Source: Oscillospiraceae bacterium
Lineage (GTDB): Bacteria; Bacillota; Clostridia; UBA1381
Assembly: GCA_022508725.1 (NCBI GenBank)
Contig: JAFLUR010000009.1
Coordinates: 1 to 16,394 of the forward strand
Direction of reading: 5' to 3'
Length of the DNA: 16,394 nucleotides
Each line of letters begins with the position of its first letter. The first letter of the stretch is position 1. Both the position numbers and the translations under genes were made by a program. The notes beneath the pieces are model-generated. The model had not been told where the DNA came from. It made no database searches and worked only from the letters and a program-made list of their open reading frames with translations. Of this stretch, positions 1 to 7,206 are shown one piece after another.

Positions 1-56
1 AGAATTTCACAGTTTGGGCAAGCAGAAAATTCAAGAGTCAGTTGGAGGATCAATAA
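1..56 (+). CDS. 3' end of an upstream gene (partial, tentative)
   Basis: The third frame is open from the window edge and ends at TAA 54-56; its last residues read NFTVWASRKFKSQLEDQ. The stop lies one base before the ATG at 58, and the GGAGG that would serve that ATG (44-48) lies inside these last codons. That is the usual arrangement of translationally coupled operon genes. Seventeen residues are too few to identify a family. The second frame is also open, to a TGA at 68-70, so the choice of frame is an inference from spacing only. Confidence 0.35.
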   Translation, partial: NFTVWASRKFKSQLEDQ

Positions 57-57
57 G

Positions 58-345
58 ATGCGGCGGGTGATAAATAATATGGAAAAGCTTTTTACGGCGC
101 TTAAAATCATCGCGTTCATAATATCAAAGATTATTGCGTTCGGTATCGGTTTGTTTGTTGCTTTTGCCGTTTGTTCCGTTACGGGTATAGGTACACCGAT
201 AGGATCAATATTTGTTATAATATTTTCTTGCATACCCACCATGATAACGGTAAAAATAAAAGGATATTCGAGTTGGTGGGTAACGACGGATTTTATCGTT
301 ACAGCTTTGATTTTTATTGTTCCGATCATTATTTTAAATATATGA
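58..345 (+). CDS. Small hypothetical integral membrane protein, about 3 helices
   Basis: I do not recognise a family. The 95-residue product has a short basic N-terminus followed by nearly continuous hydrophobic sequence. Likely membrane segments are about residues 14-40, 44-64 and 75-95, with a short basic loop (KIKGYSSWW, about 66-74) between the last two. There is no signal peptide and no catalytic motif. The start at 58 is chosen because GGAGG at 44-48 lies 9 bases upstream; a second ATG at 79 (MEKLF) is less well placed. The same frame stays open to the left edge, so a longer protein beginning outside the window cannot be excluded. It probably forms the last gene of an operon, since a terminator hairpin follows at 390-436. 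It may be an accessory or anchoring subunit for the upstream gene, but that is a guess. Confidence 0.6.
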   Translation: MRRVINNMEKLFTALKIIAFIISKIIAFGIGLFVAFAVCSVTGIGTPIGSIFVIIFSCIPTMITVKIKGYSSWWVTTDFIVTALIFIVPIIILNI

Positions 346-389
346 GGCAGGTATTCGATAAAACGGAATATCGGTGATAAAATACAAAT

Positions 390-436
390 AAACCTCTTGA
401 AATCGGATTTTTTCGATTCCAAGAGGTTTGTTTTTT
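390..436. terminator. Rho-independent terminator shared by convergent genes
   Basis: A 16-base stem with one mismatch (AAACCTCTTGAAATCG at 390-405 against 414-429) closes an 8-base loop and is followed by a T-rich run (TTTGTTTTTT). It lies between the plus-strand membrane protein (stop at 345) and the minus-strand GH112 gene (stop at 443). The plus-strand T-run is better; the opposite strand has a weaker T-rich tail, so it probably works both ways. Confidence 0.8.
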
Positions 437-442
437 CCGCTT

Positions 443-2584
443 TTAAATCTTTATTATCTTTGTATCGAACGCATTAAGTGTAACCGTCTTGATGCCGTCG
501 TCCGCTTTAACGGAGGCGGTCTGTTCTTTATCGGAATTGTTGATGATCACAAGCTGTCTGCCCTCGGGATAATAGCAGCACTCGGTATATACGTTATCGG
601 TCAGATATTTTTGATCGGTGCTTTCGCCGGCTGCCGAAAGAATGATATTGAGCAGAGTGCGGTTGTTTACCTCACCGTGTTTGAAGGATGATATATACAC
701 GCCGCAGCCGCTTCCGAATTTATGCGATGTAACGGTGGGTATTCCGTCCTCGGCAAGAAGAACCTTTGTTTCGGCGTCGGTGATATATATTCCTTCTTTG
801 GGAGCGATTTTTGTGCCGTCGGCGATAACGCCGGTATTCTCAACGTCAAATGTGAATTTGCCGTGGCAGAGTCTTTCGCCTCTGTCCTCGTTTACGCCCA
901 TTACATGGGACATACGGAAATATGTATCATATCCGCATACGGCGGAGGGTTCGTTCACGCCTATGAACGCGCCGCCCTTTGCTGCCCATTCGGTAAGCTT
1001 TGTAACGATCTCCTCATCCTTCCATTTATCGCCGCCCGACCATGCGCTGCCCGCAAAGCCCGCGTTTATGACAACATCGTAATTATCGAGTCCCTTTTCT
1101 TTGATATCCTCAAAGCTGATGAAATCAACGTCAAGCGGAAGTCCCGAAAGAGCCTCGGTTACATTTATGAGGTCGATCTCCGGATGCTCGTGATAATGAC
1201 CGCTGCAGGTCCATGAACGCAGCGAGCCCCAGAATGAAAGCACCGCAACCTTCGGTTTCAGCACATACGGCTTTCCGGCTTTGTGAAATTCTCTTATTTC
1301 TCTGAATTCATCGGCGATTTTCTCTATGTAATCATTGAAATCGGGGAAGGGGAGGGTAAGAGAGAGATAGCCGCCGAGACCTATTCTGTCTATCGGAGCG
1401 CGCAGAAGAGCTCGCCTTACATTCTTCCAGTAACCCTTTGCCTCAAGAGTGGGATTTCCGCCCTCCGCAAATGTCGGAGCGCCGCCGAGACCCACGGGGA
1501 ACAGATACGGGTGAAGTCTGATTTCATGAGTTTCGACCGCATCTACCCCGGCGCAGAGTCTTACCTCAAAGCCGTTAAATACGCACTTGATAAGTCCGTC
1601 AAAACCGAAATCCTTAAATCTTTTTCCCCACGGCTCAACGCCTACCCATGAATCATCATAGAAAACATAGGCTTTTTTGCCGTAGTCGTGAACAAGATCG
1701 ACAAGCTGCTTTCCGAATGATACGACAAATTCGTTTACAAAGTCCATCCAGTCGAGCTTTTTATCGTCGCAGGCAATATGCGCGGCATGAAGCTTTCCCT
1801 TATTTATGAAATCCTCCGAGGTCATTGCATAGCCGTATTTTTTCTCGAATTCTTTAAGAGCAAGCGGAGATACGGTAAAATCATAGGACGCCCAGTCCGA
1901 GAACAAATGTCTGTTCCTTTCGTTTGAACCCCAGATCCACACGAAGTTATAGAACATGGAGGTAAAACGCACAACGGTCGTGGCGGGGTGAGTTTCGCAC
2001 CAGTTTTTCATCCAATCAAGCATGAATTGCCGGGTTTGGGGATATATCGGGTCGATTTGCATCAAATGCTCCTTATCCCAGTTGTTTGTCGTATGGTTAT
2101 ACATCGAAATTTCTTCCCATATTCTGTATGCGAGGAAATTCACGGTGTATTTATGCCACGGAACAACGTCCTTTACGGTAACGATACCGTCGGAATAAGA
2201 CCAGCTTTTGACTTCCTCGTTTGTTGTGCGGTCGAATACCTGCCAGTACGCTTTTGAATCGTCCGAGTCGTTTATTTTAAACTGCTCGGCAAAGAAATCC
2301 TTCATTATGTCTATCCTAAGCTCGCAGGACTCCGCAACGACAGGCTCGGTCATAAGGAATGTCTGCTGAAGCTTATCCGTGTTCTTTTTCGCCCATTCGT
2401 TATGATCACGGATAATGCAGATGGTTGAGTAAATACCGTAGCCGGCATTTATGATCTCGGGCGAAAGCTCGGTGCCGTCCGAGTCGCGTATAACGTCCGC
2501 GCCCCATTTTTCCGCCATTTGAAGCGTGAGCTCCTCATATCCGCTTTCGCCGGGTAGTGTAAATCCGCCTTTTGTTTTTCCCAT
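443..2584 (-). CDS. GH112 beta-galactoside phosphorylase (galacto-N-biose/lacto-N-biose or galactosyl-rhamnose type)
   Basis: The 713-residue protein resembles glycoside hydrolase family 112 over its whole length; family members are usually about 710-750 residues. They split a beta-galactosyl disaccharide with phosphate, giving alpha-galactose 1-phosphate plus the acceptor sugar, and so save ATP. Visible family blocks are GGFTLPGESGYEELTL (6-21), WGADVIRDSDGT (27-38) and YVFYDDSWVG (306-315). The last contains D310/D311, in the region where the family's catalytic acid lies. The partial TIM barrel runs to about 430, a Rossmann-like domain begins near KPKVAVLSFW (443-452), and a short beta domain ends the protein. 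No signal peptide is present, so it is cytoplasmic and acts on an imported disaccharide. The acceptor (N-acetylhexosamine or L-rhamnose) cannot be fixed by eye. GGAGAG at 2591-2596 lies 6 bases before the ATG. It is transcribed alone, with no transporter or galactose genes beside it in this window. Confidence 0.9.
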   Translation of the reverse strand: MGKTKGGFTLPGESGYEELTLQMAEKWGADVIRDSDGTELSPEIINAGYGIYSTICIIRDHNEWAKKNTDKLQQTFLMTEPVVAESCELRIDIMKDFFAEQFKINDSDDSKAYWQVFDRTTNEEVKSWSYSDGIVTVKDVVPWHKYTVNFLAYRIWEEISMYNHTTNNWDKEHLMQIDPIYPQTRQFMLDWMKNWCETHPATTVVRFTSMFYNFVWIWGSNERNRHLFSDWASYDFTVSPLALKEFEKKYGYAMTSEDFINKGKLHAAHIACDDKKLDWMDFVNEFVVSFGKQLVDLVHDYGKKAYVFYDDSWVGVEPWGKRFKDFGFDGLIKCVFNGFEVRLCAGVDAVETHEIRLHPYLFPVGLGGAPTFAEGGNPTLEAKGYWKNVRRALLRAPIDRIGLGGYLSLTLPFPDFNDYIEKIADEFREIREFHKAGKPYVLKPKVAVLSFWGSLRSWTCSGHYHEHPEIDLINVTEALSGLPLDVDFISFEDIKEKGLDNYDVVINAGFAGSAWSGGDKWKDEEIVTKLTEWAAKGGAFIGVNEPSAVCGYDTYFRMSHVMGVNEDRGERLCHGKFTFDVENTGVIADGTKIAPKEGIYITDAETKVLLAEDGIPTVTSHKFGSGCGVYISSFKHGEVNNRTLLNIILSAAGESTDQKYLTDNVYTECCYYPEGRQLVIINNSDKEQTASVKADDGIKTVTLNAFDTKIIKI

Positions 2585-2616
2585 GTTCTTCTCTCCTTTA
2601 AAATTTATAGTGCAGA

Positions 2617-2630
2617 ACGTTTATAAACGT
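2617..2630. promoter_or_regulatory. Perfect 14-bp palindrome, candidate operator
   Basis: ACGTTTATAAACGT is an exact palindrome. It lies just downstream of the expected transcription start (about 2645) of the GH112 gene and upstream of its ribosome binding site, a position where a bound repressor would block transcription. Sugar-catabolism genes are often controlled this way. The TATA centre does not match the CG-centred LacI/CcpA consensus, so I do not assign a regulator family. Chance occurrence in AT-rich DNA is possible. Confidence 0.4.
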
Positions 2631-2651
2631 CACATTTGTATTTACAGTAAA

Positions 2652-2680
2652 ATTATATCATACCGGCGTTTCGTTGTAAA
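2652..2680 (-). promoter_or_regulatory. Sigma-A promoter of the GH112 gene
   Basis: Read on the minus strand: TTTACA (2675-2680), a 17-base spacer, then TATAAT (2652-2657) preceded by TGA, i.e. an extended -10. The -35 matches TTGACA in five of six positions. The start point would be near 2645, giving a leader of about 60 bases that contains the palindrome at 2617-2630. Confidence 0.75.
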
Positions 2681-2702
2681 GACACATATTGAAAATACAC
2701 GC

Positions 2703-2740
2703 AAAAATATGCGGAGCATAAAAATATATACTCCGCATAT
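2703..2740 (-). terminator. Terminator of spoVAC
   Basis: On the minus strand ATATGCGGAG (2731-2740) pairs perfectly with CTCCGCATAT (2707-2716) around a 14-base AT-rich loop, followed by a run of T. It starts about 20 bases after the spoVAC stop and separates spoVAC from the GH112 promoter, so the two minus-strand genes are probably separate units. Confidence 0.75.
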
Positions 2741-2759
2741 CTTTGACGGGAAGATATTT

Positions 2760-3203
2760 CTATTTTATAAAGAAATACACTATCCCGGCTATAAACGAGG
2801 CTATTGTGCCGTAGAGGATAACGGGACCCGCTATTGTGAACAGCTTTGCGCCGACGCCGAGAACAAACCCCTCCGATTTTGCCTCCAAGGCGGGAGATGC
2901 GACCGAGTTCGCAAAACCCGTTATCGGAACGATCGTTCCGGCTCCGGCAAATTTTGCGATCCTTTCGTATAAATCAAATCCCGTCAGCATTGTGCTTATA
3001 AATATAAGCGTTACCGAAACGGCGGTCGCCGCAAGCTCCTCGCTTATATCGAGTTTTTTGTACATCGTGAGCAGAAACTGACCCGCGGCGCATATAAGTC
3101 CGCCTATCAAAAACGCAAAAACGCAGTTTTTCAAAACAGGCGAATTCGGAGTCTGCTTTTGCACATATTTTTCGTATTCTTCTTTTGACATTTTATCAAA
3201 CAT
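2760..3203 (-). CDS. spoVAC: Stage V sporulation protein AC, spore inner-membrane channel subunit
   Basis: The 147-residue protein matches SpoVAC, a spore inner-membrane protein of the SpoVA system. The SpoVA proteins move dipicolinic acid into the forespore and out at germination; the Bacillus protein behaves as a mechanosensitive channel. A polar N-terminus (MSKEEYEKYV) is followed by membrane helices at about 25-47, 55-75 and 115-145. The hallmark block FAGAGT..VPITGFANSV (85-101) with KSEG (109-112) distinguishes it from SpoVAE. The start at 3203 is chosen because GGGAGG lies 7 bases upstream; a start at 3251 would add 16 residues without a comparable site. The usual partners spoVAD and spoVAE are absent: the next gene on this strand is GH112, after a terminator. 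It is divergent from spoVM, about 100 bases away. Confidence 0.93.
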   Translation of the reverse strand: MFDKMSKEEYEKYVQKQTPNSPVLKNCVFAFLIGGLICAAGQFLLTMYKKLDISEELAATAVSVTLIFISTMLTGFDLYERIAKFAGAGTIVPITGFANSVASPALEAKSEGFVLGVGAKLFTIAGPVILYGTIASFIAGIVYFFIK

Positions 3204-3255
3204 ATCGATCCCTCCCGAAAATTTATTTTCACACATTATTATTATCCGCATATAT

Positions 3256-3285
3256 TATAATTATTACAAGGGAAAATACTACAAT
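3256..3285 (+). promoter_or_regulatory. Possible sigma-E-like promoter of spoVM
   Basis: TATAATT (3256-3262), a 15-base spacer and ACTACAAT (3278-3285) resemble the mother-cell sigma-E pattern (kmATATT, 14-15 bases, CATACAmT), with two mismatches in each box. spoVM is a sigma-E gene in Bacillus, which is why I looked for this. The match is weak; 3256-3261 also reads TATAAT, but without a -35 box. Confidence 0.22.
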
Positions 3286-3307
3286 GCAAAAAAGGAGATG
3301 ATACATA

Positions 3308-3379
3308 ATGAAGGTGGTTGTTCTTAAAATGCCCCGATGTCTTTGCGGCATAGTACGCGCGGTTTTGAAAATGAACTGA
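3308..3379 (+). CDS. spoVM: SpoVM, curvature-sensing spore coat assembly peptide (23 aa)
   Basis: A 23-codon gene begins ATG 3308 behind a near-perfect site (AAAAGGAGAT, ending about 7 bases upstream). The peptide starts MKVVVLKMPR and continues with G14-I15-V16-R17-A18. It aligns without gaps to Bacillus SpoVM (26 residues): M1, K2, K7, P9, L12, G14, I15, V16, R17, A18 and L20 are identical. SpoVM is an amphipathic helix made in the mother cell that recognises the convex forespore membrane and anchors the coat ATPase SpoIVA; P9 is important for this in Bacillus. Positions 11 and 13, F and G in Bacillus, are both Cys here, and the tail is three residues shorter. It is a single-gene unit with a terminator at 3423-3461, beside divergent spoVAC. 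At this length it is easily missed by automatic annotation. Confidence 0.88.
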   Translation: MKVVVLKMPRCLCGIVRAVLKMN

Positions 3380-3422
3380 TATGAGTATGATGCCGGGATG
3401 TTTATCGGAAAATTGCCTGTGT

Positions 3423-3461
3423 AAAAAATATGCACCGCATTTTCGGGTGCATATTTTTTTT
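3423..3461. terminator. Terminator after spoVM
   Basis: ATATGCACC (3428-3436) pairs with GGTGCATAT (3446-3454) around a 9-base loop. A-rich sequence precedes it and a run of eight T follows. The A/T flanks make it usable from either side, but spoVM is the only gene that would read into it. Confidence 0.8.
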
Positions 3462-3554
3462 GTATAAAAACTCAAAAAGGTGCATGAATAAGAAAAATCG
3501 GTGTTTTTTGTAAAAATTTTATAAAAGATTTGTGCAAAATTATTAAAAAAAGTA

Positions 3555-3583
3555 TTGTTAATTAAAAAATTTTGTGATATAAT
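3555..3583 (+). promoter_or_regulatory. Sigma-A promoter of the PAS/GGDEF/EAL gene
   Basis: TTGTTA (3555-3560), a 17-base spacer and TATAAT (3578-3583) preceded by TGA (extended -10). The predicted start near 3590 leaves a short leader of about 25-60 bases, depending on which start codon is used. Confidence 0.75.
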
Positions 3584-3613
3584 AATTAAGAAGACTTATA
3601 TGCGTGGAAATAT

Positions 3614-6600
3614 TTGTTAAGATTACTACAGATGGACGGTGAGAGTATGGACAGGCAAAAAATACGCGCTATAAAATTCGGTACATATATCATGACCGAC
3701 GACCAAAGAATGCAGATAGTACATACCGATAAAGGATTTACCGAAATTACCGGATATTCAAGCGAAGAGGCTTTGAAGCTTACATATATGGATCTTATCC
3801 CGGAGGAGGACAGAGAAGAACAGCTTGTCTTTCTTTCGGAAATTATGGTGGGCGAGCGCCCGAGCGGCTATCTTGAGCACAGACTGCAAAGAAAGGACGG
3901 CAGCATAGGCTATGTGCTGTGTTTCGGGCATCCTTACGAGGGAAGCGAGTTCCCGAACTGTACCGAGATAATAATAGGCGATTCCACCGATGCAAGACAC
4001 CATCAGCGTTCCATGCGTAGGGAGATAAATGAGAAAAAACGCGCATTCGATACTCTTATATCGAGCGTTCCGAGCGGGGTCATCACTTTCGAGGTCGATG
4101 AGGAAAGTGGTAAGATCGAGATACTGACGGCAAACGACGAGTTCTTTGCAATAACAGGCAGGGACAGAGCCGCATATATGCAGAGCAGCGAAAAAGAAGC
4201 GGGCGAGTATGTTCTGTCAGAGGATTACGAAAAGATCGGGGATCTTTATTCAAAAATCAAGAACTCTCCCGATGAGACCGCATCTTTTGAATGCAGACTG
4301 ACGCGCGGCGACGGGAATGTGGCGTGGGTCGTGTGCAGGATAAAGTACTTCCAAAAAAACGAAAAAAGCGGAAGACTGCAGCTTTTCTGTACAATGGTGG
4401 ATATTACACGCGAAAAATACAACGAGATGGATATGGAGGTAAAGAGCAAGCTTTACAAAAAGACTGCCGATTACAACAACAACGACTTTATATTCAGATA
4501 CAACGTACCCTTGAATACCGTATATCTTACGTCGGTAAAACGGGGCAATTCGAAAATGTTTTACGATATGTCCGAATTCGAGAGCTATGTGCATCCGGAT
4601 CACAGAAAAAGTATGTGCGCGTATATGGAAAGACTTTTGCAGTATGTCGGAGAGTCGGAGATTGAGGTGCGCACAAAATTCTGTTCGGAGGATTATCATT
4701 GGTGCAGAATAAACGCCGGAAGCATGTCGTCAAAGGGGATAGTAGACCGGATAGACGGAACGATAACCGATATTGATTTTACATATTCCGAAAAAAACGT
4801 TACCGAAGAAATGCTTGACAGCGTGACCGGATTTTACAAAAGCATCGTAATGCAGGATATTGCGAGAAATCATTTTTCGGATGCCGAAAAGTCCGCCGGA
4901 ACATCGCTCATGATTTTCGGACTTAAATATTTTGAGGGACTGGCTGAATTTCTCGGTATGCTGTATACCGATATCGTAATAAAAAAGATGTCGCAGTCGA
5001 TAAAGGCGGTTCTGCCGGACGGCTGCACAATAGGAAGAATTTCAATCTATACGTTTATGGTTATCGTGAACACCGATAATAAAGAGGATATAATTGAGCT
5101 TGCCGAAAATATCTCACTTGCGATAAAGAACACATATATAGGAGCGGACAATACCCATAAAATTTTGTTTGCCGCAGGTGTCACGATCGCGGGAGCCGAC
5201 GGAAACGATTACGATACGCTCTTTTCAAAAGCAAATGCCGCACTGAAAACGGCGCTTGATACTCACAATGATGAAAGAATCTTGTTTTACGACCGCTCGA
5301 TGCCGTGTGAATTTGCGGATGTGTATGTGTCTGAAGACAGGTTTATCAGCTATCATCATACCGGCGCGTATGATATTGATTTTGTGAATTTCGCCTTTTC
5401 GATACTCTCCGGAACAAAGGATGTCGAAGGCGCGATAAACATTATACTGGAGCAGATAGGCGAAAGGTATGATGTGGAATTTGCTGCCGTGTATATGGCG
5501 GTCGGCAGAGTATTTCACATGACGAACCAATGGGTAAAGGGAAAAGGAATTGTTGAATGCATAAAAGAGGACGATATCAAGAGCTTTGACGAATATAAAA
5601 AGAAATTCAACCGTTACGGCGTTCGCGGCGTAAACGATATAGAAAAGCTCAATGTCAGTGAATATGAAAAGGATTTGTACAGACAAAGGGGCATAAAGGC
5701 TCTGCTGGGACTTGCGTTTTTCGATACCGAAAAGAATATAAACGGACATCTTACGATCTGTGATACAAAAACCTCCCGTGAATGGGATAAGTACGACATA
5801 AAAACATTGTCCGAGCTTTCAAAGGTGCTTTATGTATTCATTAGGATAGGAAGAGAAAGAGATCAGGAACAGCAGCTTATAAAGAAGCTGTCAACGCTTG
5901 ATCCGCTGACGGGTATATATAACATAGATACCTTCCGCAAGGAAGCGTCAAATAAGATAGGCTTTTATTTTGACGAAGCGGATGTGTATGCCGTAACATA
6001 TATAGATTTGAATAATTTTTCATACATAAACGAGAACTACGGCTATGCGGTGGGTGACAGAGTTTTGATCGAGCTTGCCAAAGGAATAAACAATATGCCG
6101 TGCTGCGTTTACGCGTGCAGACGGTATTCGGATTATTTCATAGCTTTGCTTGCCGCGGATACAAAGGAAGAGATCCTCGGGCAGATAAACAAAAGCGCCG
6201 AAAAGGTTGTCCGCAGACAGAAAAGAGATTATTCTTCAAGCGATTTGCGACTCAACGTGGGAGTATATTTTGTAGATGGTGAAAACTGTGATATAAACGT
6301 TGCGATAGAAAATGCCAATCTTGCGCGAAAAGCGGCAAGAGAGGATAACACGATGATGTGCAAGGTGTACAACGACGAGATGAGAGATGAACGCAACAGC
6401 GAGCTTATGGTGGCGGGAGAATTCGAGGACGCTCTTGAAAACGATGAGTTCCAATTATATTTGCAGCCCAAATTCCATTTGGAGAGCAGGAAGATAGTCG
6501 GGGCGGAGGCGCTTGTAAGATGGCGCAAGCCGGACGGCACCATGCGTTATCCCGATTTGTTTATTCCCGCGCTTGAAAAGAACGGCGATATTGTAAAGCT

Positions 6601-7153
6601 CGATTTCCATATGTATGAAAAGGTGATGCAGGCAATGAGCCGGTGGCAGAAGGAGGGCAGACATATCGTTCCCGTATCGGTCAATTTTTCAAGGGTGCAT
6701 ATGCGTTACAGCAATTTCGTCAAGCACGTTTCGGATATTGCGTCAAAATACGGAATTGACAGGAGTAATGTCGAAATTGAAATTACGGAGGGCGCGCTCA
6801 GCGGAACGAGCAAGATGATGGATGACGTGATGGCGTTGAAAAAGAACGGCTTTAAGGTCGATATAGACGATTTCGGAACAGGATATTCTTCGCTCAATCT
6901 TTTGCTTGAACCGTTGTTTGATGTGGTTAAGGTGGATAAGAGCATAATAAATTCAATATCAAACGATACCGAAAGAAATTATGTCAGAAAGCTGGTCGAG
7001 CTTATAAGAAACTCCGACAAGCGAATTATATTTGAGGGCGTGGAAACGGAGGAACAGGCGGCACTGCTTATCGACTGCGGCTGTCATACCGCGCAGGGAT
7101 ACCTCTTCTCAAAGCCTTTGCCCTTGAAGGAGTTTGAAAAATTGTATATTTGA
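3614..7153 (+). CDS. Multidomain c-di-GMP phosphodiesterase: PAS-PAS-(PAS)-degenerate GGDEF-GAF-degenerate GGDEF-EAL
   Basis: The 1179-residue protein probably hydrolyses c-di-GMP in response to ligands sensed in the cytoplasm; no membrane segment or signal peptide is visible. Domains, numbered from TTG 3614: PAS about 22-128 (GFTEITGYS 41-49); PAS 140-270; a third PAS-like region 285-390; a GGDEF-like domain 400-560 lacking the GG(D/E)EF loop (SIYTF around 477-481); GAF-like 585-750; a second GGDEF fold 758-920 (LDPLTGIYN at 762-770) whose signature is RYSDYF (837-842), so cyclase activity is unlikely; EAL 930-1179. The EAL domain keeps its key residues: AEALVRW (964-970), N1024 in SVNFS, EITEG (1056-1060), DDFGTGYSSL (1085-1094), K1107, EGVET (1141-1145) and Q1161. 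The start is unsettled: TTG 3614 has a weak GTGGA, ATG 3632 has none, and ATG 3647 has a close GGTGAG. It is a single-gene unit between its own promoter and terminator. Confidence 0.9.
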   Translation: MLRLLQMDGESMDRQKIRAIKFGTYIMTDDQRMQIVHTDKGFTEITGYSSEEALKLTYMDLIPEEDREEQLVFLSEIMVGERPSGYLEHRLQRKDGSIGYVLCFGHPYEGSEFPNCTEIIIGDSTDARHHQRSMRREINEKKRAFDTLISSVPSGVITFEVDEESGKIEILTANDEFFAITGRDRAAYMQSSEKEAGEYVLSEDYEKIGDLYSKIKNSPDETASFECRLTRGDGNVAWVVCRIKYFQKNEKSGRLQLFCTMVDITREKYNEMDMEVKSKLYKKTADYNNNDFIFRYNVPLNTVYLTSVKRGNSKMFYDMSEFESYVHPDHRKSMCAYMERLLQYVGESEIEVRTKFCSEDYHWCRINAGSMSSKGIVDRIDGTITDIDFTYSEKNVTEEMLDSVTGFYKSIVMQDIARNHFSDAEKSAGTSLMIFGLKYFEGLAEFLGMLYTDIVIKKMSQSIKAVLPDGCTIGRISIYTFMVIVNTDNKEDIIELAENISLAIKNTYIGADNTHKILFAAGVTIAGADGNDYDTLFSKANAALKTALDTHNDERILFYDRSMPCEFADVYVSEDRFISYHHTGAYDIDFVNFAFSILSGTKDVEGAINIILEQIGERYDVEFAAVYMAVGRVFHMTNQWVKGKGIVECIKEDDIKSFDEYKKKFNRYGVRGVNDIEKLNVSEYEKDLYRQRGIKALLGLAFFDTEKNINGHLTICDTKTSREWDKYDIKTLSELSKVLYVFIRIGRERDQEQQLIKKLSTLDPLTGIYNIDTFRKEASNKIGFYFDEADVYAVTYIDLNNFSYINENYGYAVGDRVLIELAKGINNMPCCVYACRRYSDYFIALLAADTKEEILGQINKSAEKVVRRQKRDYSSSDLRLNVGVYFVDGENCDINVAIENANLARKAAREDNTMMCKVYNDEMRDERNSELMVAGEFEDALENDEFQLYLQPKFHLESRKIVGAEALVRWRKPDGTMRYPDLFIPALEKNGDIVKLDFHMYEKVMQAMSRWQKEGRHIVPVSVNFSRVHMRYSNFVKHVSDIASKYGIDRSNVEIEITEGALSGTSKMMDDVMALKKNGFKVDIDDFGTGYSSLNLLLEPLFDVVKVDKSIINSISNDTERNYVRKLVELIRNSDKRIIFEGVETEEQAALLIDCGCHTAQGYLFSKPLPLKEFEKLYI

Positions 7154-7174
7154 TACATTCGAATATCGTGATAT

Positions 7175-7205
7175 AAAAAACAGTGGTTTATTGCCTCTGT
7201 TTTTT
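7175..7205 (+). terminator. Terminator of the EAL-protein gene
   Basis: AAAAAACAGTGG (7175-7186) pairs with CCTCTGTTTTTT (7194-7205), with one T-T mismatch and a 7-base loop. The 3' arm is itself the T-run. It lies 21 bases after the stop and ends directly at the TTA flank of the MITE copy that follows. Confidence 0.6.
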
Positions 7206-7206
7206 A

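Noticed and set aside
1..70. Alternative second-frame gene end (stop at 68-70) overlapping the membrane protein
   Set aside because: Possible, but the third-frame stop at 54-56 gives the more usual one-base operon junction; kept only as an alternative.
722..1216. Plus-strand open frame of 164 codons inside the GH112 gene
   Set aside because: It is antisense to a complete, family-typical GH112 gene and has no ribosome binding site; it is a coding shadow.
3204..3251. Extended N-terminus for SpoVAC starting at 3251
   Set aside because: The added residues are not typical of the family and GGGAGG is correctly spaced for the ATG at 3203.
3242..3475. Minus-strand open frames over the spoVM region
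   Set aside because: They overlap spoVM and its terminator antisense, lack ribosome binding sites, and the spoVM match on the plus strand is far stronger.
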